DNA of 64,000 nt from Candidatus Promineifilum breve (GTDB lineage Bacteria; Chloroflexota; Anaerolineae; Promineifilales; Promineifilaceae). The position numbers were made by a program, and so were the translations under genes. The notes beneath the pieces were generated by a model that saw only the letters and a list, made by a program, of their open reading frames with translations, was not told where the DNA came from and did no database searches. How positions within the stretch are numbered: position 1 is the first letter of the stretch; each line of letters opens with the position of its first letter. The stretch is taken from NCBI RefSeq assembly GCF_900066015.1, contig NZ_LN890655.1, positions 1,776,726 through 1,840,725 on the forward strand, in the 5' to 3' direction. Positions 16,595 through 25,126 of the stretch are shown one piece after another.

Positions 16595-17728
16595 ATGACC
16601 TTCGATGAAGCCTTTATCCTGAACACAGTGGGGCTGCCGGGCCTGACCGACATCGCCCGGCAGGCGGCCGGCGTCGCTAACCTGACGTTGGGCACGTGGG
16701 GCATCAAGCAGATCGCCGGTGGGCTGGGCAATCCGGTGAGTGTCGGCCTCTTTCGGGTCGAGGGCGTCGGCCGCGCCGGGAGCGAGCAACGGCCCTGGTC
16801 GGCGATCCTGAAGATCATCCAGTCGCCGGCCAACGTGGGCCAGACGAACTTGGGCGAGGGGGACGACCCGACCCACTGGAACTACTGGCGGCGGGAGGTG
16901 CTGGTCTATCAATCCAGCTTACTGCCAACCTTACCCACCGGTTTAATCGCGCCGCGCTTTTTTGGTATGAACGAGCTTCCGGGAGAGATGGCCTGCCTGT
17001 GGCTGGAGGAAGTGATCGACGACTATCAGGACGTCTGGCCGCCGGAGCGCTACGCCCTGACCGCGCGCCATCTGGGGCGGCTGAACGGCCAGTACGCCGG
17101 CGAACAGCCGCCGGCGGCCTTCCCCTGGCTGGGCCGGGGGCGGCTGCGCCAATGGCGTGACCTGTTCCCCGTCTGGCAGATCATCCCCTGGCAGCATCCC
17201 CAGGTGAGCGCCCGCTACCCCGAGGCTGAGACGGTCAACATGCGCCGGCTGTTGCGGGACAGCGAGGCGTTCCTGCTGCGTCTGGAACCACTGCCCCACA
17301 CTCTCTGCCACGGCGATACCTATCCGACCAATTTCAAGTCACGCCGCGCGGCCGGGGGCGAGCAGACCGTCGCCCTGGATTGGGCGCTGGCCCATTTTGG
17401 CCCGGTCGGCTACGACCTCGGCGGGCTGGTGTTGGGCGCCTACCTCAACATCGCCGATTCCAACCTGGCCGAGGTCGATCGTGAACTGTTCGCGGCCTAC
17501 ATGGCCGGGCTGCGGGATAGCGGCTACGCGGGCGACCCCTTGACGGTCCGGTTCGCCTATGCCGCCTCGGCCGTGCTAATCATCGCCCTGTCCGAGTTGG
17601 CGATGCTGCACTTTGTCCTCACCGGAGTCATGACGGACCCAAGGGAGGCCACCGCGCCCACCCAACGACCCAACTTCGAGGGCGCGCTGGCCGACATCGC
17701 CTACGAACTGCTGGATTCGATACGCTGA
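16595..17728 (+). CDS. Aminoglycoside-phosphotransferase-like kinase
   Basis: The 377-residue product has the APH/choline-kinase core: a first lobe with AILKIIQ as the nucleotide-binding lysine strand, the catalytic-loop-like CHGDTYPTNF around residue 238, and the metal-binding VALDWALAHFGPVGYDLG (Asp about residue 262). Family members phosphorylate small alcohols, aminoglycosides or sugars; the substrate is unknown and resistance should not be assumed. ATG at 16595 is chosen because GGAG ends 6 nt upstream. A TATAAT at 16561-16566 probably is the -10 box. Confidence 0.75.
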   Translation: MTFDEAFILNTVGLPGLTDIARQAAGVANLTLGTWGIKQIAGGLGNPVSVGLFRVEGVGRAGSEQRPWSAILKIIQSPANVGQTNLGEGDDPTHWNYWRREVLVYQSSLLPTLPTGLIAPRFFGMNELPGEMACLWLEEVIDDYQDVWPPERYALTARHLGRLNGQYAGEQPPAAFPWLGRGRLRQWRDLFPVWQIIPWQHPQVSARYPEAETVNMRRLLRDSEAFLLRLEPLPHTLCHGDTYPTNFKSRRAAGGEQTVALDWALAHFGPVGYDLGGLVLGAYLNIADSNLAEVDRELFAAYMAGLRDSGYAGDPLTVRFAYAASAVLIIALSELAMLHFVLTGVMTDPREATAPTQRPNFEGALADIAYELLDSIR

Positions 17729-17734
17729 CCTGCC

Positions 17735-19765
17735 TTATTTCAGGTAGCGCTCAAACCAGCCCAGCATGTGCTCTAGCCGGGCGATGCGCCGGTCGGTGCG
17801 GCCGCCGCGGCTGACGCCGTGGGACTCGCCGGGCAGCAGCAATAGCTCCGTATCGACCCCCAGCCGCCGCAGGGCCACAAACACCTGCTCCCCCTGCTCC
17901 TGATCGCAGCGGTAGTCATTCTCGCTGTGGATGACCAGCGTCGGCGTCGTGGCGTTGTTGATGGCGCTGATGGGCGACTGCGCCCAGCAGGTCGCCATGT
18001 CGTCCCACGGCATGGGCGCGCCCGCCAGATGCTCCAGCCCGTAGTTCAGGTCGCTGGAGCCGTAGAAGCTGAGGAAATTGCTGACCACGCGCTGGGCCAC
18101 GGCGGCCCGGAAGCGGTCGGTGCGGCCGATGATGAGCGTGGTCATGTAGCCGCCATAGCTGCCGCCGGTGACGCCCATACGGTCGGTGTCGATGTAGGGC
18201 AGCCGGGCCGCGTAGTCGGCCCAGGCCATCACGTCGTCGTAATCGACCGTGCCCCACCGGCCGTAGATGGCCCCGGTCATGGCCTCGCCATACCCCTGGC
18301 TGCCGCGCGGGTTGCTCCAGTAGACCACGTAGCCGGCCGCGGCCAGATAGTGGAACTCGTGCATGTAGATGTTGCCGTACTGCGTCTGCGGCCCGCCGTG
18401 GATTTGCAGGATAGACGGGTACTGTTGCGCCGGGTCGAAGCCGGGCGGCTTGAGGATCCAGCCGTGCAGATCGTAGCCGTCGGCGGCCTTGAACCACACC
18501 TCTTCGATGTCGCCCGTCGCTATCTCGGCCAGCCACGGGTTGAGCGTCGTCAGCGGGCGCGGTTCGCCGGGCCGGCCGTCCTGGCCGGCATCGCGCACCA
18601 GCAGTTGCACCGGGTCGTCCAGTGTCGACCACAGATAGGCGACGCGCCGCCGCTCGCGGTCGAAGGTGTAGCCGCCCAATACGCCCGGTTCATTGACCAG
18701 CCATAGCGGCTCGTCGTTTGGCTCGAAGACGGCCAGCGACAGCAGCCACTCATTCGCGCGCGTCGTGGCCAGGCAGTAGACGCGCCGGCCGTCGGCCGAC
18801 CAGACGGGCAACGACGGCGCGGTGCCGTTGAAGAAGTCGCCGTTGGTCGCGGGGGCCAGATGCAGGTCAATAGCGCCGCTCAGTTCGCGCGCGCCGCCGC
18901 CGGCCACGGGGGCCACGTAGAGGCGGGCGTTCTGATACCAGCGGCCAAACTCAGCGCGCCCCAGATAGGCCACGTGTGTCCCATCGGGCGAAAAGACGGC
19001 GGCGAACTTGCGGCCGGGGTGTGTCTCCAGTTGGCGCATCTCGCCGCCGGCGGCCGGGATGAGGTATAGCTCGGTCGCGTCGAAGTCCATGTCCGGCCGC
19101 TCGGCGCGGTTGGAGGCGAACAGGATTTGTTGGCCGTCGGGCGACCAGCGCGGCTCGGTCTCGTCCTTGTCGCCCTCGGTCAACTGGGTGGCCGCGCCGT
19201 TGGCGGCGTCGATGACCCAGACGTGCCAGCGCTCGCGGGGCAGGTAGCCCGCGCCGTCGAACTTGTAATCGGCGCTGGTGATGTGGCGGTAGGAGATGCC
19301 CAGCTTCTTCTTCGTCTCGTCCTTTTCGCGCTCCAGCGCGTCGGCGTCCTTGCGCCGGAACTGGCAGACGAGTTGCGCGCCGTCGGGCGACCATTCGAAC
19401 GAGGCGAAATTGCCCTTCAACTCGGTCAGCGGCCGGGCCTCGCCGCCGTCAATCGGGATGAGGTAGATCTGCGCCTGCTCCTCGTTGCCGCGGTTGGAGA
19501 CGAAGGCGATCGTCTGGCCGTCGGGCGACCAGCGCGGCTGGGTGTCGGCCCATTTGCCGTGGGTGAACTGGCGCAGGCGCGTGCCGTCGGCCTCGGCCAG
19601 CCAGAGATTGGTGTACTTTTTCTCCGTCTCGCGCTCCACGCGCTGCACGGTGAAGACCACGCGGCGGCCGTCGGGAGCGATCTGGGGGTCGCCGGGGGTG
19701 TTGAAACGGTAGAGATCATCGGCCGCGGTCAGGCGGGGCATGGCGGGGGTCTGGGGGTCGGTCAT
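17735..19765 (-). CDS. S9 family prolyl-oligopeptidase-like serine peptidase
   Basis: The 676-residue product has an N-terminal propeller built from TolB-like repeats (for example PRWSPDGQTIAFVSNRG and EPRWSPDGQQILFASNR) and a C-terminal alpha/beta-hydrolase domain. The catalytic triad is readable: Ser in GVTGGSYGGYMTT, Asp in SENDYRCDQ and His in PGESHGVS. These enzymes cleave short peptides or acylated amino acids. There is no signal peptide, so it is likely cytoplasmic. The ATG at 19765 is preferred over the GTG at 19807 because GGAG lies 10 nt upstream. Confidence 0.88.
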   Translation of the reverse strand: MTDPQTPAMPRLTAADDLYRFNTPGDPQIAPDGRRVVFTVQRVERETEKKYTNLWLAEADGTRLRQFTHGKWADTQPRWSPDGQTIAFVSNRGNEEQAQIYLIPIDGGEARPLTELKGNFASFEWSPDGAQLVCQFRRKDADALEREKDETKKKLGISYRHITSADYKFDGAGYLPRERWHVWVIDAANGAATQLTEGDKDETEPRWSPDGQQILFASNRAERPDMDFDATELYLIPAAGGEMRQLETHPGRKFAAVFSPDGTHVAYLGRAEFGRWYQNARLYVAPVAGGGARELSGAIDLHLAPATNGDFFNGTAPSLPVWSADGRRVYCLATTRANEWLLSLAVFEPNDEPLWLVNEPGVLGGYTFDRERRRVAYLWSTLDDPVQLLVRDAGQDGRPGEPRPLTTLNPWLAEIATGDIEEVWFKAADGYDLHGWILKPPGFDPAQQYPSILQIHGGPQTQYGNIYMHEFHYLAAAGYVVYWSNPRGSQGYGEAMTGAIYGRWGTVDYDDVMAWADYAARLPYIDTDRMGVTGGSYGGYMTTLIIGRTDRFRAAVAQRVVSNFLSFYGSSDLNYGLEHLAGAPMPWDDMATCWAQSPISAINNATTPTLVIHSENDYRCDQEQGEQVFVALRRLGVDTELLLLPGESHGVSRGGRTDRRIARLEHMLGWFERYLK

Positions 19766-19882
19766 CAGCTCGTAACTCCGTGGAATGGTTTGGCCGTAAG
19801 ATACCACGATCTCCGCCGGGTGCTATAATCCCGGCCAATCGACCGGCGACCCGGTACGAACTTCATCCCTACGAGTTTACCT

Positions 19883-20854
19883 ATGAGACGTAGCTTTTTC
19901 CTGGCCCTGATTCTCCTGACCGCCGCCCTGGCCGCTTGCGGCGGCAACGCCCCGGCCGAACTGACCACCATCCGCCTGCCGATGGGCTATGTGGCCGACC
20001 CGCAATACGCGCCGTTCTACGTGGCCGTGGAGCGCGGCTACTTCGCCGAGGAAGGACTGGCGCTGGAGTTCGACTACAGCTTCGAGACCGACGGCATCGC
20101 CCTCGTCGGGGCGGGCGAGTTGCCGCTGGCCGTCGCCAGCGGCGAGCAGGTCATCCTGGCCCGCGCCCAGGGGCTGCCGGTGGTCTACGTGATGCAGTGG
20201 TGGCAGCGCTACCCCATCGCCGTGGCCGCTCTGAGCGCGGCGGGCATCACCACCCCGGCCGATCTGGCCGGACGCAACGTGGGCATACCCGGTTTCTTCG
20301 GGGCCAGCTACGTCGGGCTGGTGGGGCTGCTGTCGGCCAATGGCCTGACCCTGGACGACATCGACGCCAACGACATCGGCTTCAACCAGGTCGAGTCGCT
20401 GCTGACCGGCCAATCGGAGGCGGTGGTGGTCTACATCAACAATGAGCCGGTGCAGTTGCGCCAGCGCGGCGAGACCATCGACATCATCGCCGTGGCCGAC
20501 TACATCGACCTGGTCGCCAACGGCATCCTGACCAACGAGCAGACCATCGCCGAGAACCCGGAACTGGTGCAGGGTTTCATCAATGCCTTCAGGCGCGGCC
20601 TGGAGGACACGCTGGCCGACCCGGACGCGGCCTACGAGATCAGCAAGCAGTACGTTGAGGGGCTGGGCGACGATCGGCGCGGCGTGCTGGAGGCGTCGCT
20701 GCCGCTGTGGCAGGCCGAGCAACTCGGTCGCACCGACCCCGCCGCCTGGCAGCAGACGCAGGACATCCTGATCGAGATGGGCCTGCTCGACGGCCCGCTG
20801 CCCGATCTGGCTGAGACGTATACCAATGAGTTTGTGGAGCAGGCGACGGAATAG
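19883..20854 (+). CDS. NMT1/THI5-like ABC substrate-binding lipoprotein
   Basis: The 323-residue product has a signal peptide with lipobox LAACGG, then the NMT1/THI5 fold: an N-terminal TTIRLPMGYVADPQYAPFYVA, a ligand-site stretch RGYFAEEGL, and PADLAGRNVGIPGFFGAS. Family members bind thiamine precursors (ThiY), alkanesulfonates or nitrate. The precursor-pyrimidine possibility is attractive because thiD lies ~9 kb away, but the ligand cannot be read. The ATPase follows at 21010 after a repeat; no permease gene is next to it. Confidence 0.82.
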   Translation: MRRSFFLALILLTAALAACGGNAPAELTTIRLPMGYVADPQYAPFYVAVERGYFAEEGLALEFDYSFETDGIALVGAGELPLAVASGEQVILARAQGLPVVYVMQWWQRYPIAVAALSAAGITTPADLAGRNVGIPGFFGASYVGLVGLLSANGLTLDDIDANDIGFNQVESLLTGQSEAVVVYINNEPVQLRQRGETIDIIAVADYIDLVANGILTNEQTIAENPELVQGFINAFRRGLEDTLADPDAAYEISKQYVEGLGDDRRGVLEASLPLWQAEQLGRTDPAAWQQTQDILIEMGLLDGPLPDLAETYTNEFVEQATE

Positions 20855-20968
20855 TGGATAGTGGGCAGTGGGTAGTGGACAGTGATCAGGCTGACCACTG
20901 ACCACTGACCACTGACCACTGACCACTGACCACTGACCACTGACCACTGACCACTGACCACTGACCAC
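20855..20968. repeat. Heptamer array (TGACCAC x 11) with inverted left arm
   Basis: Eleven perfect copies of TGACCAC occupy 20892-20968. A partly complementary GTGGGCAGTGGGTAGTGGACAGTGATCA stretch (in pieces, 20860-20888) precedes it. The heptamer is the reverse complement, in rotated register, of the AGTGGTC array at 25720-25824. It lies between the binding protein and its ATPase. Confidence 0.95.
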
Positions 20969-21009
20969 CAATCTGTGAAATCTGTGTAATCTGTGGTTTC
21001 TCTTCTTTA

Positions 21010-21795
21010 ATGAGCACGCCAGAGTTTCTCTCTCTCCACGACGTGGGCCTGACCTTCGCCGACACGGGCGAAGAGGTTTTGTCGGGCGTCACTCTGTCGA
21101 TTCGCGCCGGGGCGTTTGTGGCCTTGGTCGGCCGCTCCGGGGTGGGCAAGTCAACCTTGTTGCGGGTCATCGGCGGGCTGCTGCGGCCGACGGCCGGCGT
21201 CGTGCGCTTGCTGGGCGGCGACCCGGCCGTCTCGCCCACGCCCATCGGCATCGTCTTCCAGCGCGATAACCTGATGCCCTGGCGGACGGTGGCGGAAAAT
21301 GTGAGGTTGCCGCTGGAGATGAGCAGGGGGGCAGGGGAGCAGGGGAGCGGGGGAGCAGGGGAGTTGATGGATGGGGCGGCGCGGGTGGCCGAGGCGTTGG
21401 CGATGGTGGGCTTGAGCGATCAAGGGGATAGCTACCCGGCGCAACTGTCGGGCGGCATGGCCCAGCGCGTGGCGATTGCCCGGGCGCTGGTGCACCGGCC
21501 GGAGTTGCTGCTGCTCGACGAGCCGTTCGGCGCGCTCGACGCGCTGACGCGGGAGCACATGGCCCAGGAGCTATTGGGCATCTGGCAGGCCCACCCGGTG
21601 ACGGTATTGATGGTGACCCACAGCATCGCCGAAGCGGTGCTGCTGGCCGACGAGGTGCTGGTGATGAACGACCGGCCGGGGCGCATCACCGAGCGCATCG
21701 CTATCGATCTGCCGCGGCCGCGGGCGCTGGAGATCGAGGCAACGGTGGCGTATCAGGAGTATGTGGCTAGGGTGCGGGCGGCTATTAGGGAGTAG
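21010..21795 (+). CDS. ABC transporter ATP-binding protein (SsuB/TauB/ThiZ-like)
   Basis: The 261-residue product has Walker A GRSGVGKST, a Q-loop FQRDNLMPWRTVAENVRLPLE, signature LSGGMAQRVAIARAL, Walker B LLLLDEPFGALD and switch MVTHSIAEA. The FQRDNLMPWRTV form is typical of the nitrate/sulfonate/pyrimidine importer class, matching the upstream binding protein. Residues ~105-119, after LPLEM, are a Gly/Ser/Ala/Glu/Gln low-complexity insert encoded by an intergenic-type minisatellite (21321-21366). A permease is missing from the cluster, so the transporter may use a distant one. Confidence 0.87.
   Translation: MSTPEFLSLHDVGLTFADTGEEVLSGVTLSIRAGAFVALVGRSGVGKSTLLRVIGGLLRPTAGVVRLLGGDPAVSPTPIGIVFQRDNLMPWRTVAENVRLPLEMSRGAGEQGSGGAGELMDGAARVAEALAMVGLSDQGDSYPAQLSGGMAQRVAIARALVHRPELLLLDEPFGALDALTREHMAQELLGIWQAHPVTVLMVTHSIAEAVLLADEVLVMNDRPGRITERIAIDLPRPRALEIEATVAYQEYVARVRAAIRE
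21321..21366 (+). repeat. GGGGAGCA minisatellite inside the ABC ATPase gene
   Basis: Units of the type GGGGAGCAGGGGAGC run in frame through the coding sequence and encode RGAGEQGSGGAGE. The same units occur between genes at 29785-29845 and 55990-56025, and inside thiD at 30204-30260. Confidence 0.9.
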
Positions 21796-21870
21796 AACTG
21801 CTACATCTCGACGTTGACGGTCGCGGCTGATCCGCCTTCATAGTCGGAAACATAATTGAAACTGATCATG

Positions 21871-22233
21871 TCATTCTCTCACCAAGCGCGGCGAACGAAT
21901 ATGATAAGTTTCCTCAGGTGATTCTCCAACGGGCGCAATCCAGACGAACTCAGACGGGAATTGTTTTTTCACTCGTAGGTACAATGCTACCTGGTCGGGA
22001 TCGCGATCGACCATGACGCCGTTTTGAATGGCAACGAATTCTCCAGGATAGTTTCGGAGCAAGGTCGGGTGAAGGCGGCGAAAGGCTTCCGCCTCGCGAT
22101 CGACCACAGCATCCGTTGATAAGACGCGGGGTTCGCGCAAGACAGAATCGACCAGCCATTTTGCCAGTTGCAATCGCTCTTCAACTGTCAGGGTTGTCAG
22201 TTCTTCTTCAAGGAGTTTCAGATCGACGGCCAT
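21871..22233 (-). CDS. Antitoxin-like N-terminus with DUF5678-like C-terminus
   Basis: The 120-residue product begins with a helical MAVDLKLLEEELTTLTVEE segment and then RLQLAKWLVDSVL, which resembles addiction-module antitoxin components. The second half (NYPGEFVAIQNGVMVDRDPD, then FVWIAPV) looks like DUF5678, a small beta domain of unknown role often found alone. No toxin gene is adjacent. The ATG at 22233 is preferred; the TTG-type extension upstream adds nothing family-like. Confidence 0.55.
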   Translation of the reverse strand: MAVDLKLLEEELTTLTVEERLQLAKWLVDSVLREPRVLSTDAVVDREAEAFRRLHPTLLRNYPGEFVAIQNGVMVDRDPDQVALYLRVKKQFPSEFVWIAPVGESPEETYHIRSPRLVRE

Positions 22234-22280
22234 GAAATGTATTGTAGCAGAAATTAACCGACACTTTGTGAGCAAACCCC

Positions 22281-22312
22281 GAACCGATTTTCTCAGAAGA
22301 AAATAGGTTTCT
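22281..22312. repeat. Degenerate AACCGAGTTTCT-family palindrome
   Basis: An imperfect hairpin with the core TTTTCTCAGAAGAAAA. It is a degenerate full copy of the palindrome that is split by the IS element at 43205-44696. Sister copies are at 23280-23309 and 58507-58555. Confidence 0.7.
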
Positions 22313-22389
22313 ACCAGGTCTATGATCTATTGATTTTCCGATAATCCAGAAGTAAAGGAAGCGGTGCCAGACCCTTTTGCATATCCATT

Positions 22390-22418
22390 TTGATATAACT
22401 ACAATTTGTCGCTACAAT
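22390..22418 (+). promoter_or_regulatory. Promoter of the brnT/brnA locus
   Basis: TTGATA (22390-22395), 17 nt and TACAAT (22413-22418) lie 5 nt before the brnT ATG at 22424, so the transcript should be leaderless. The promoter is intact although brnT is broken. Confidence 0.6.
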
Positions 22419-22423
22419 ATATC

Positions 22424-22702
22424 ATGTTTGAGTTTTCTTGGGATTAAGGAAAGCGTTTAGCAAACATTCGCAAGCACGCAATCGACTTCACTGATGCGAT
22501 TGCCGTCTTTGACGGTAATACAGTAACGGTGGAAGATAATCGATTTGACTATGACGAACGGCGGTTCATTACAGTAGGTATTATGAAAGGCCGGACCATT
22601 GTTGTGGTTCATACTGAAAGGGGTGAATCAACACGTATCATTTCAGCGCGAAAGGCAACAACTTATGAACAAACAATCTACCTCGAACAATTCAATGACT
22701 GA
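22424..22702 (+). pseudogene. brnT: brnT toxin pseudogene (nonsense at codon 8)
   Basis: Translating from the ATG gives MFEFSWD, then TAA (22445-22447), and then in the same frame a full BrnT-like body: GKRLANIRKHAIDFTDAIAVF, DERRFITVGIMKGRTIVVVH, and TERGESTRIISARKATTYE. The intact copy at 30986-31264 aligns throughout (MEFEWDPAKAVANLRKHGVSF), which places the stop where a family residue between WD and K is expected. BrnT is an RNase toxin of type II modules. The 3' end overlaps brnA by 38 bp. A restart downstream would lose the N-terminal strand. Confidence 0.85.
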
Positions 22703-22943
22703 TTGGGAAAAACTCGATGCAATGAAAGACGAGGACATCGACTTGTCCGACGCACCCGAGATCACGCCGGAGATGTTCGCCAAGGCTGTTGTCGCCCATG
22801 GCTTGAAACCGGAAATCCGAAAAGAACAGGTCACCTTACGGATTGACAGTGATGTACTAACCTGGTTCCGGGAACAGGGGCCGGGTTATCAGACAAAAAT
22901 AAACAGGCTGTTACGTGCTTACGTGGAGGCCCATCAAGTTTAG
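22665..22943 (+). CDS. brnA: BrnA-like antitoxin, intact
   Basis: The 92-residue product starts at the ATG at 22665, inside the 3' end of the brnT pseudogene. It has an acidic N-terminal half (DWEKLDAMKDEDIDLSDAPEIT) and a C-terminal ribbon-helix-helix (EQVTLRIDSDVLTWFREQG, then YQTKINRLLRAYV), the normal BrnA layout. BrnA neutralises BrnT and represses the operon. Its partner here carries a nonsense mutation, so brnA may persist as an orphan repressor or anti-addiction factor. Confidence 0.87.
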   Translation: MNKQSTSNNSMTDWEKLDAMKDEDIDLSDAPEITPEMFAKAVVAHGLKPEIRKEQVTLRIDSDVLTWFREQGPGYQTKINRLLRAYVEAHQV

Positions 22944-22974
22944 AGTTTAAAAAGACAAACTCAGCTTATAAAAC

Positions 22975-23262
22975 TTAGTCAGGTGGTTGTTTAATCGGCC
23001 GGCGATCTACTGGCCGGCTGGTATTTTCAACTACGCTACTCGCAGCGTACAGGGTATCGGGACAAAAATCCTGACCGTTGGCCCACTGGATGCTCCCCAG
23101 AAAAGGTCTGACCGACGTGAAATACTCCGGTGCTTTTAGCTCCTGAAAGATGCCTTTATCCAGATAGGGCTTCACGTCAAACACGCGAACCTCACCATTT
23201 GTGAAGGTCAATGTGATCGTAAAGTCCTGATTCGGCTGTACTTCTAATACTCTCGGATTCAT
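22975..23262 (-). CDS. DUF2442 domain protein
   Basis: The 95-residue product shows the DUF2442 pattern: VLEVQPNQDFTITLTFTNGE, then VRVFDVKPYLDKGIFQEL, then IQWANGQDFCPDTLYAAS. Members are often second genes of toxin-antitoxin-like pairs beside DUF4160; no DUF4160 gene is adjacent here. The ATG at 23262 is chosen over a TTG one codon upstream. Confidence 0.8.
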   Translation of the reverse strand: MNPRVLEVQPNQDFTITLTFTNGEVRVFDVKPYLDKGIFQELKAPEYFTSVRPFLGSIQWANGQDFCPDTLYAASSVVENTSRPVDRRPIKQPPD

Positions 23263-23279
23263 CAATGTAGATTCAATAA

Positions 23280-23309
23280 AGACCGAGTTTCTCGGTAGAA
23301 ACTCGGTCT
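23280..23309 (-). terminator. Hairpin of the AACCGAG family, possible terminator
   Basis: The 13-bp perfect arms AGACCGAGTTTCT and its complement flank the loop CGGT. On the minus strand TTTATT follows, so it could end transcripts of the DUF4349 gene 24 bp upstream. It belongs to the same repeat family as the element split by the IS. Confidence 0.55.
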
Positions 23310-23332
23310 CTAAAGCTTAGCCAATCAGTCGA

Positions 23333-24313
23333 TTAATCGGTCGGGGGCGTCCTGGTCGAATCGGTGGGGACAACGGCCGCCCGCTCCCGCCCGCGCAGCC
23401 GCCGGATGAGCCAGATAATCAGCACGAACGGGATGAGGATAATCAACAGCACCGGCAGGGCGAAGACGACAAACCAGATGACGGCATTGGCGATCAACTG
23501 GAGCATGTTGATCAGCGCCTCGATGGCTTCCTTCGCTACGCCGCCGGGCTGCCAGCCGGCCACGGTAATCGGCTGGGCCAGTTCGTCGGGCGTCACGTTG
23601 ACCGTGATGGACGAGTAGGCCGCCGACTGCTCCAGAAATTGCATCCGGCCGCTAATCGATTCGATTTCGCCCTCGATGCGGCTCAACTCGACGTTGACCG
23701 CCAAGGCTTCCTCGGTGTTGCGGGCTTCCTCCAGGAAGGTGCGCAGCCGGGCGGCCGTGGCCTCCAGATTGCCCAGCCGGGCGTTCAGGTCCACGAACTC
23801 CTCGGTCACGTCCTGGCCGGACGTGCTCAGGCTCGTCACTTCCACAGCCATCCCGCGAATAGCGTCGATGATGCTCTGGAAGCCCTCGGCCGGGACGCGA
23901 ATCTGCACGTAGCCCGTCTTGGCCGTGTCGGTCGATTGGTAGACGTTGCTGCTGACGACCCAGCCGCCGCTGCTATCGGCCAGGGCGGCGATCTGGGCCA
24001 GCGTGGCCTCGGTATCGGTGGCGATAATCGCCATGTCAGCAGTGCGGATGATGAGCCGCTCTTGCCCGGCGGGCAGCGGCTGTTGGTTGGCCGTGGCGGT
24101 GTCGAAGTCGGCTTCCATGGCCTCCATCTCGGGCATCGCCGCGGCCTCATCCATAGGCGCGGCCTCGCCGCCGGCAAAGGAACCGGACGATTCCTCGACA
24201 ATTGTTTCGGAGGCCAAGCGCGTGACTTCCACCTGGGCGGCCCTTCCGCCGCAAGCGACAACCACCAGGGCCAGCACCAGCATAATCAGTACGGTTGCAA
24301 TTCGGCGTTTCAT
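23333..24313 (-). CDS. DUF4349 lipoprotein
   Basis: The 326-residue product has a signal peptide with lipobox VVVACGG and a low-complexity acidic stretch. The DUF4349 domain follows: LIIRTADMAIIATD, GGWVVSSNVYQS, YVQIRVPAEGFQSIID, and a coiled coil (LNARLGNLEATAARLRTFLE). The C-terminus has one strong membrane segment followed by a basic tail (RRLRGRERA). It is thus anchored twice and exposes the coiled coil outside. Function of the family is unknown. Confidence 0.88.
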   Translation of the reverse strand: MKRRIATVLIMLVLALVVVACGGRAAQVEVTRLASETIVEESSGSFAGGEAAPMDEAAAMPEMEAMEADFDTATANQQPLPAGQERLIIRTADMAIIATDTEATLAQIAALADSSGGWVVSSNVYQSTDTAKTGYVQIRVPAEGFQSIIDAIRGMAVEVTSLSTSGQDVTEEFVDLNARLGNLEATAARLRTFLEEARNTEEALAVNVELSRIEGEIESISGRMQFLEQSAAYSSITVNVTPDELAQPITVAGWQPGGVAKEAIEALINMLQLIANAVIWFVVFALPVLLIILIPFVLIIWLIRRLRGRERAAVVPTDSTRTPPTD

Positions 24314-24391
24314 GTTCTTTCCCTTCCTGTTCTTGCTCGATTAGGCATTCGCCTCTGGCATATTGACGCCGTTGAGTGGGACTATGTTCCC

Positions 24392-25126
24392 TTACATCCC
24401 GTACTCCAGCCGTTCGATGAGGCGCGGCGGCAGTTTGAGGTCGCGCATGAGGCGTTGCGTCTCGGCCACGTCGTAGGCCAGGCGGTGGATCGTCCACGTC
24501 CGGGCCTCGTCGTCGAGCAGGGCATAGGCGGCGCGCGGGTCGCCGTCGCGCGGCTGGCCCACGCCGCCGGGGTTCAGGATCAGCCGCCCCCTGCTCAGGT
24601 CAATCGTCTCGCCGTCGCCGACGAGATAGAAATTCAACATGCCCGCGACCTCATCCAGCACGAACAGGGCCGGGATGTGGGAGTGGCCCACCAGGCAGTA
24701 GGGCGTATCGAAGTAGTCGAAATTTTCCTCGGCCGTCTGCAAATCGAGGATGTACTCCCACACCGGATGGCGCGGGCTGGCGTGGGCCAGCGTGAAGGGC
24801 GGGGTGGTGTGGCGCGGCGGCAGGCTGTCCAGATAGGCCATATTTTCATCGGTCAACTCGCGCCGCGTCCAATGCACCATCTTGCGCGCGTCGTCGTTGA
24901 ATTCGTCGGCGTCCAGCTTGCGCAGCACGGCCCAGTCGTGGTTGCCCGACAGGGCCACGTCCGGGGCCAGATCGCGCAGTCGCGCGACGCATTCGTTGGG
25001 ATTGGGGCCATAGCCCACCAGATCGCCCAGGAACCACAGGCGATCATATTGTCCGGCGGCGGCGGCCAGCACGGCTTCCAGGGCAACAAGGTTGGCATGG
25101 ATGTCGGAGATGACGAGAGTGCGCAT
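24392..25126 (-). CDS. Calcineurin-like metallophosphoesterase
   Basis: The 244-residue product carries the dimetal motifs in order: SDIHANLVALE (D-H), FLGDLVGYGPNPNEC (GD), LSGNHDWA (GNHD), and GHSHIP (GHxH). The family removes phosphates from nucleotides, RNA or proteins; the arrangement is like that of YfcE/diadenosine-type small enzymes, substrate unknown. It is divergent from tsaE, with short GTGGTTA-type repeats and a weak promoter zone between. Confidence 0.87.
   Translation of the reverse strand: MRTLVISDIHANLVALEAVLAAAAGQYDRLWFLGDLVGYGPNPNECVARLRDLAPDVALSGNHDWAVLRKLDADEFNDDARKMVHWTRRELTDENMAYLDSLPPRHTTPPFTLAHASPRHPVWEYILDLQTAEENFDYFDTPYCLVGHSHIPALFVLDEVAGMLNFYLVGDGETIDLSRGRLILNPGGVGQPRDGDPRAAYALLDDEARTWTIHRLAYDVAETQRLMRDLKLPPRLIERLEYGM

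Noticed and set aside
20892-20968. Replication origin iterons
   Set aside because: Perfect heptamers occur without a rep or dnaA gene and the same unit is found elsewhere in reverse orientation.
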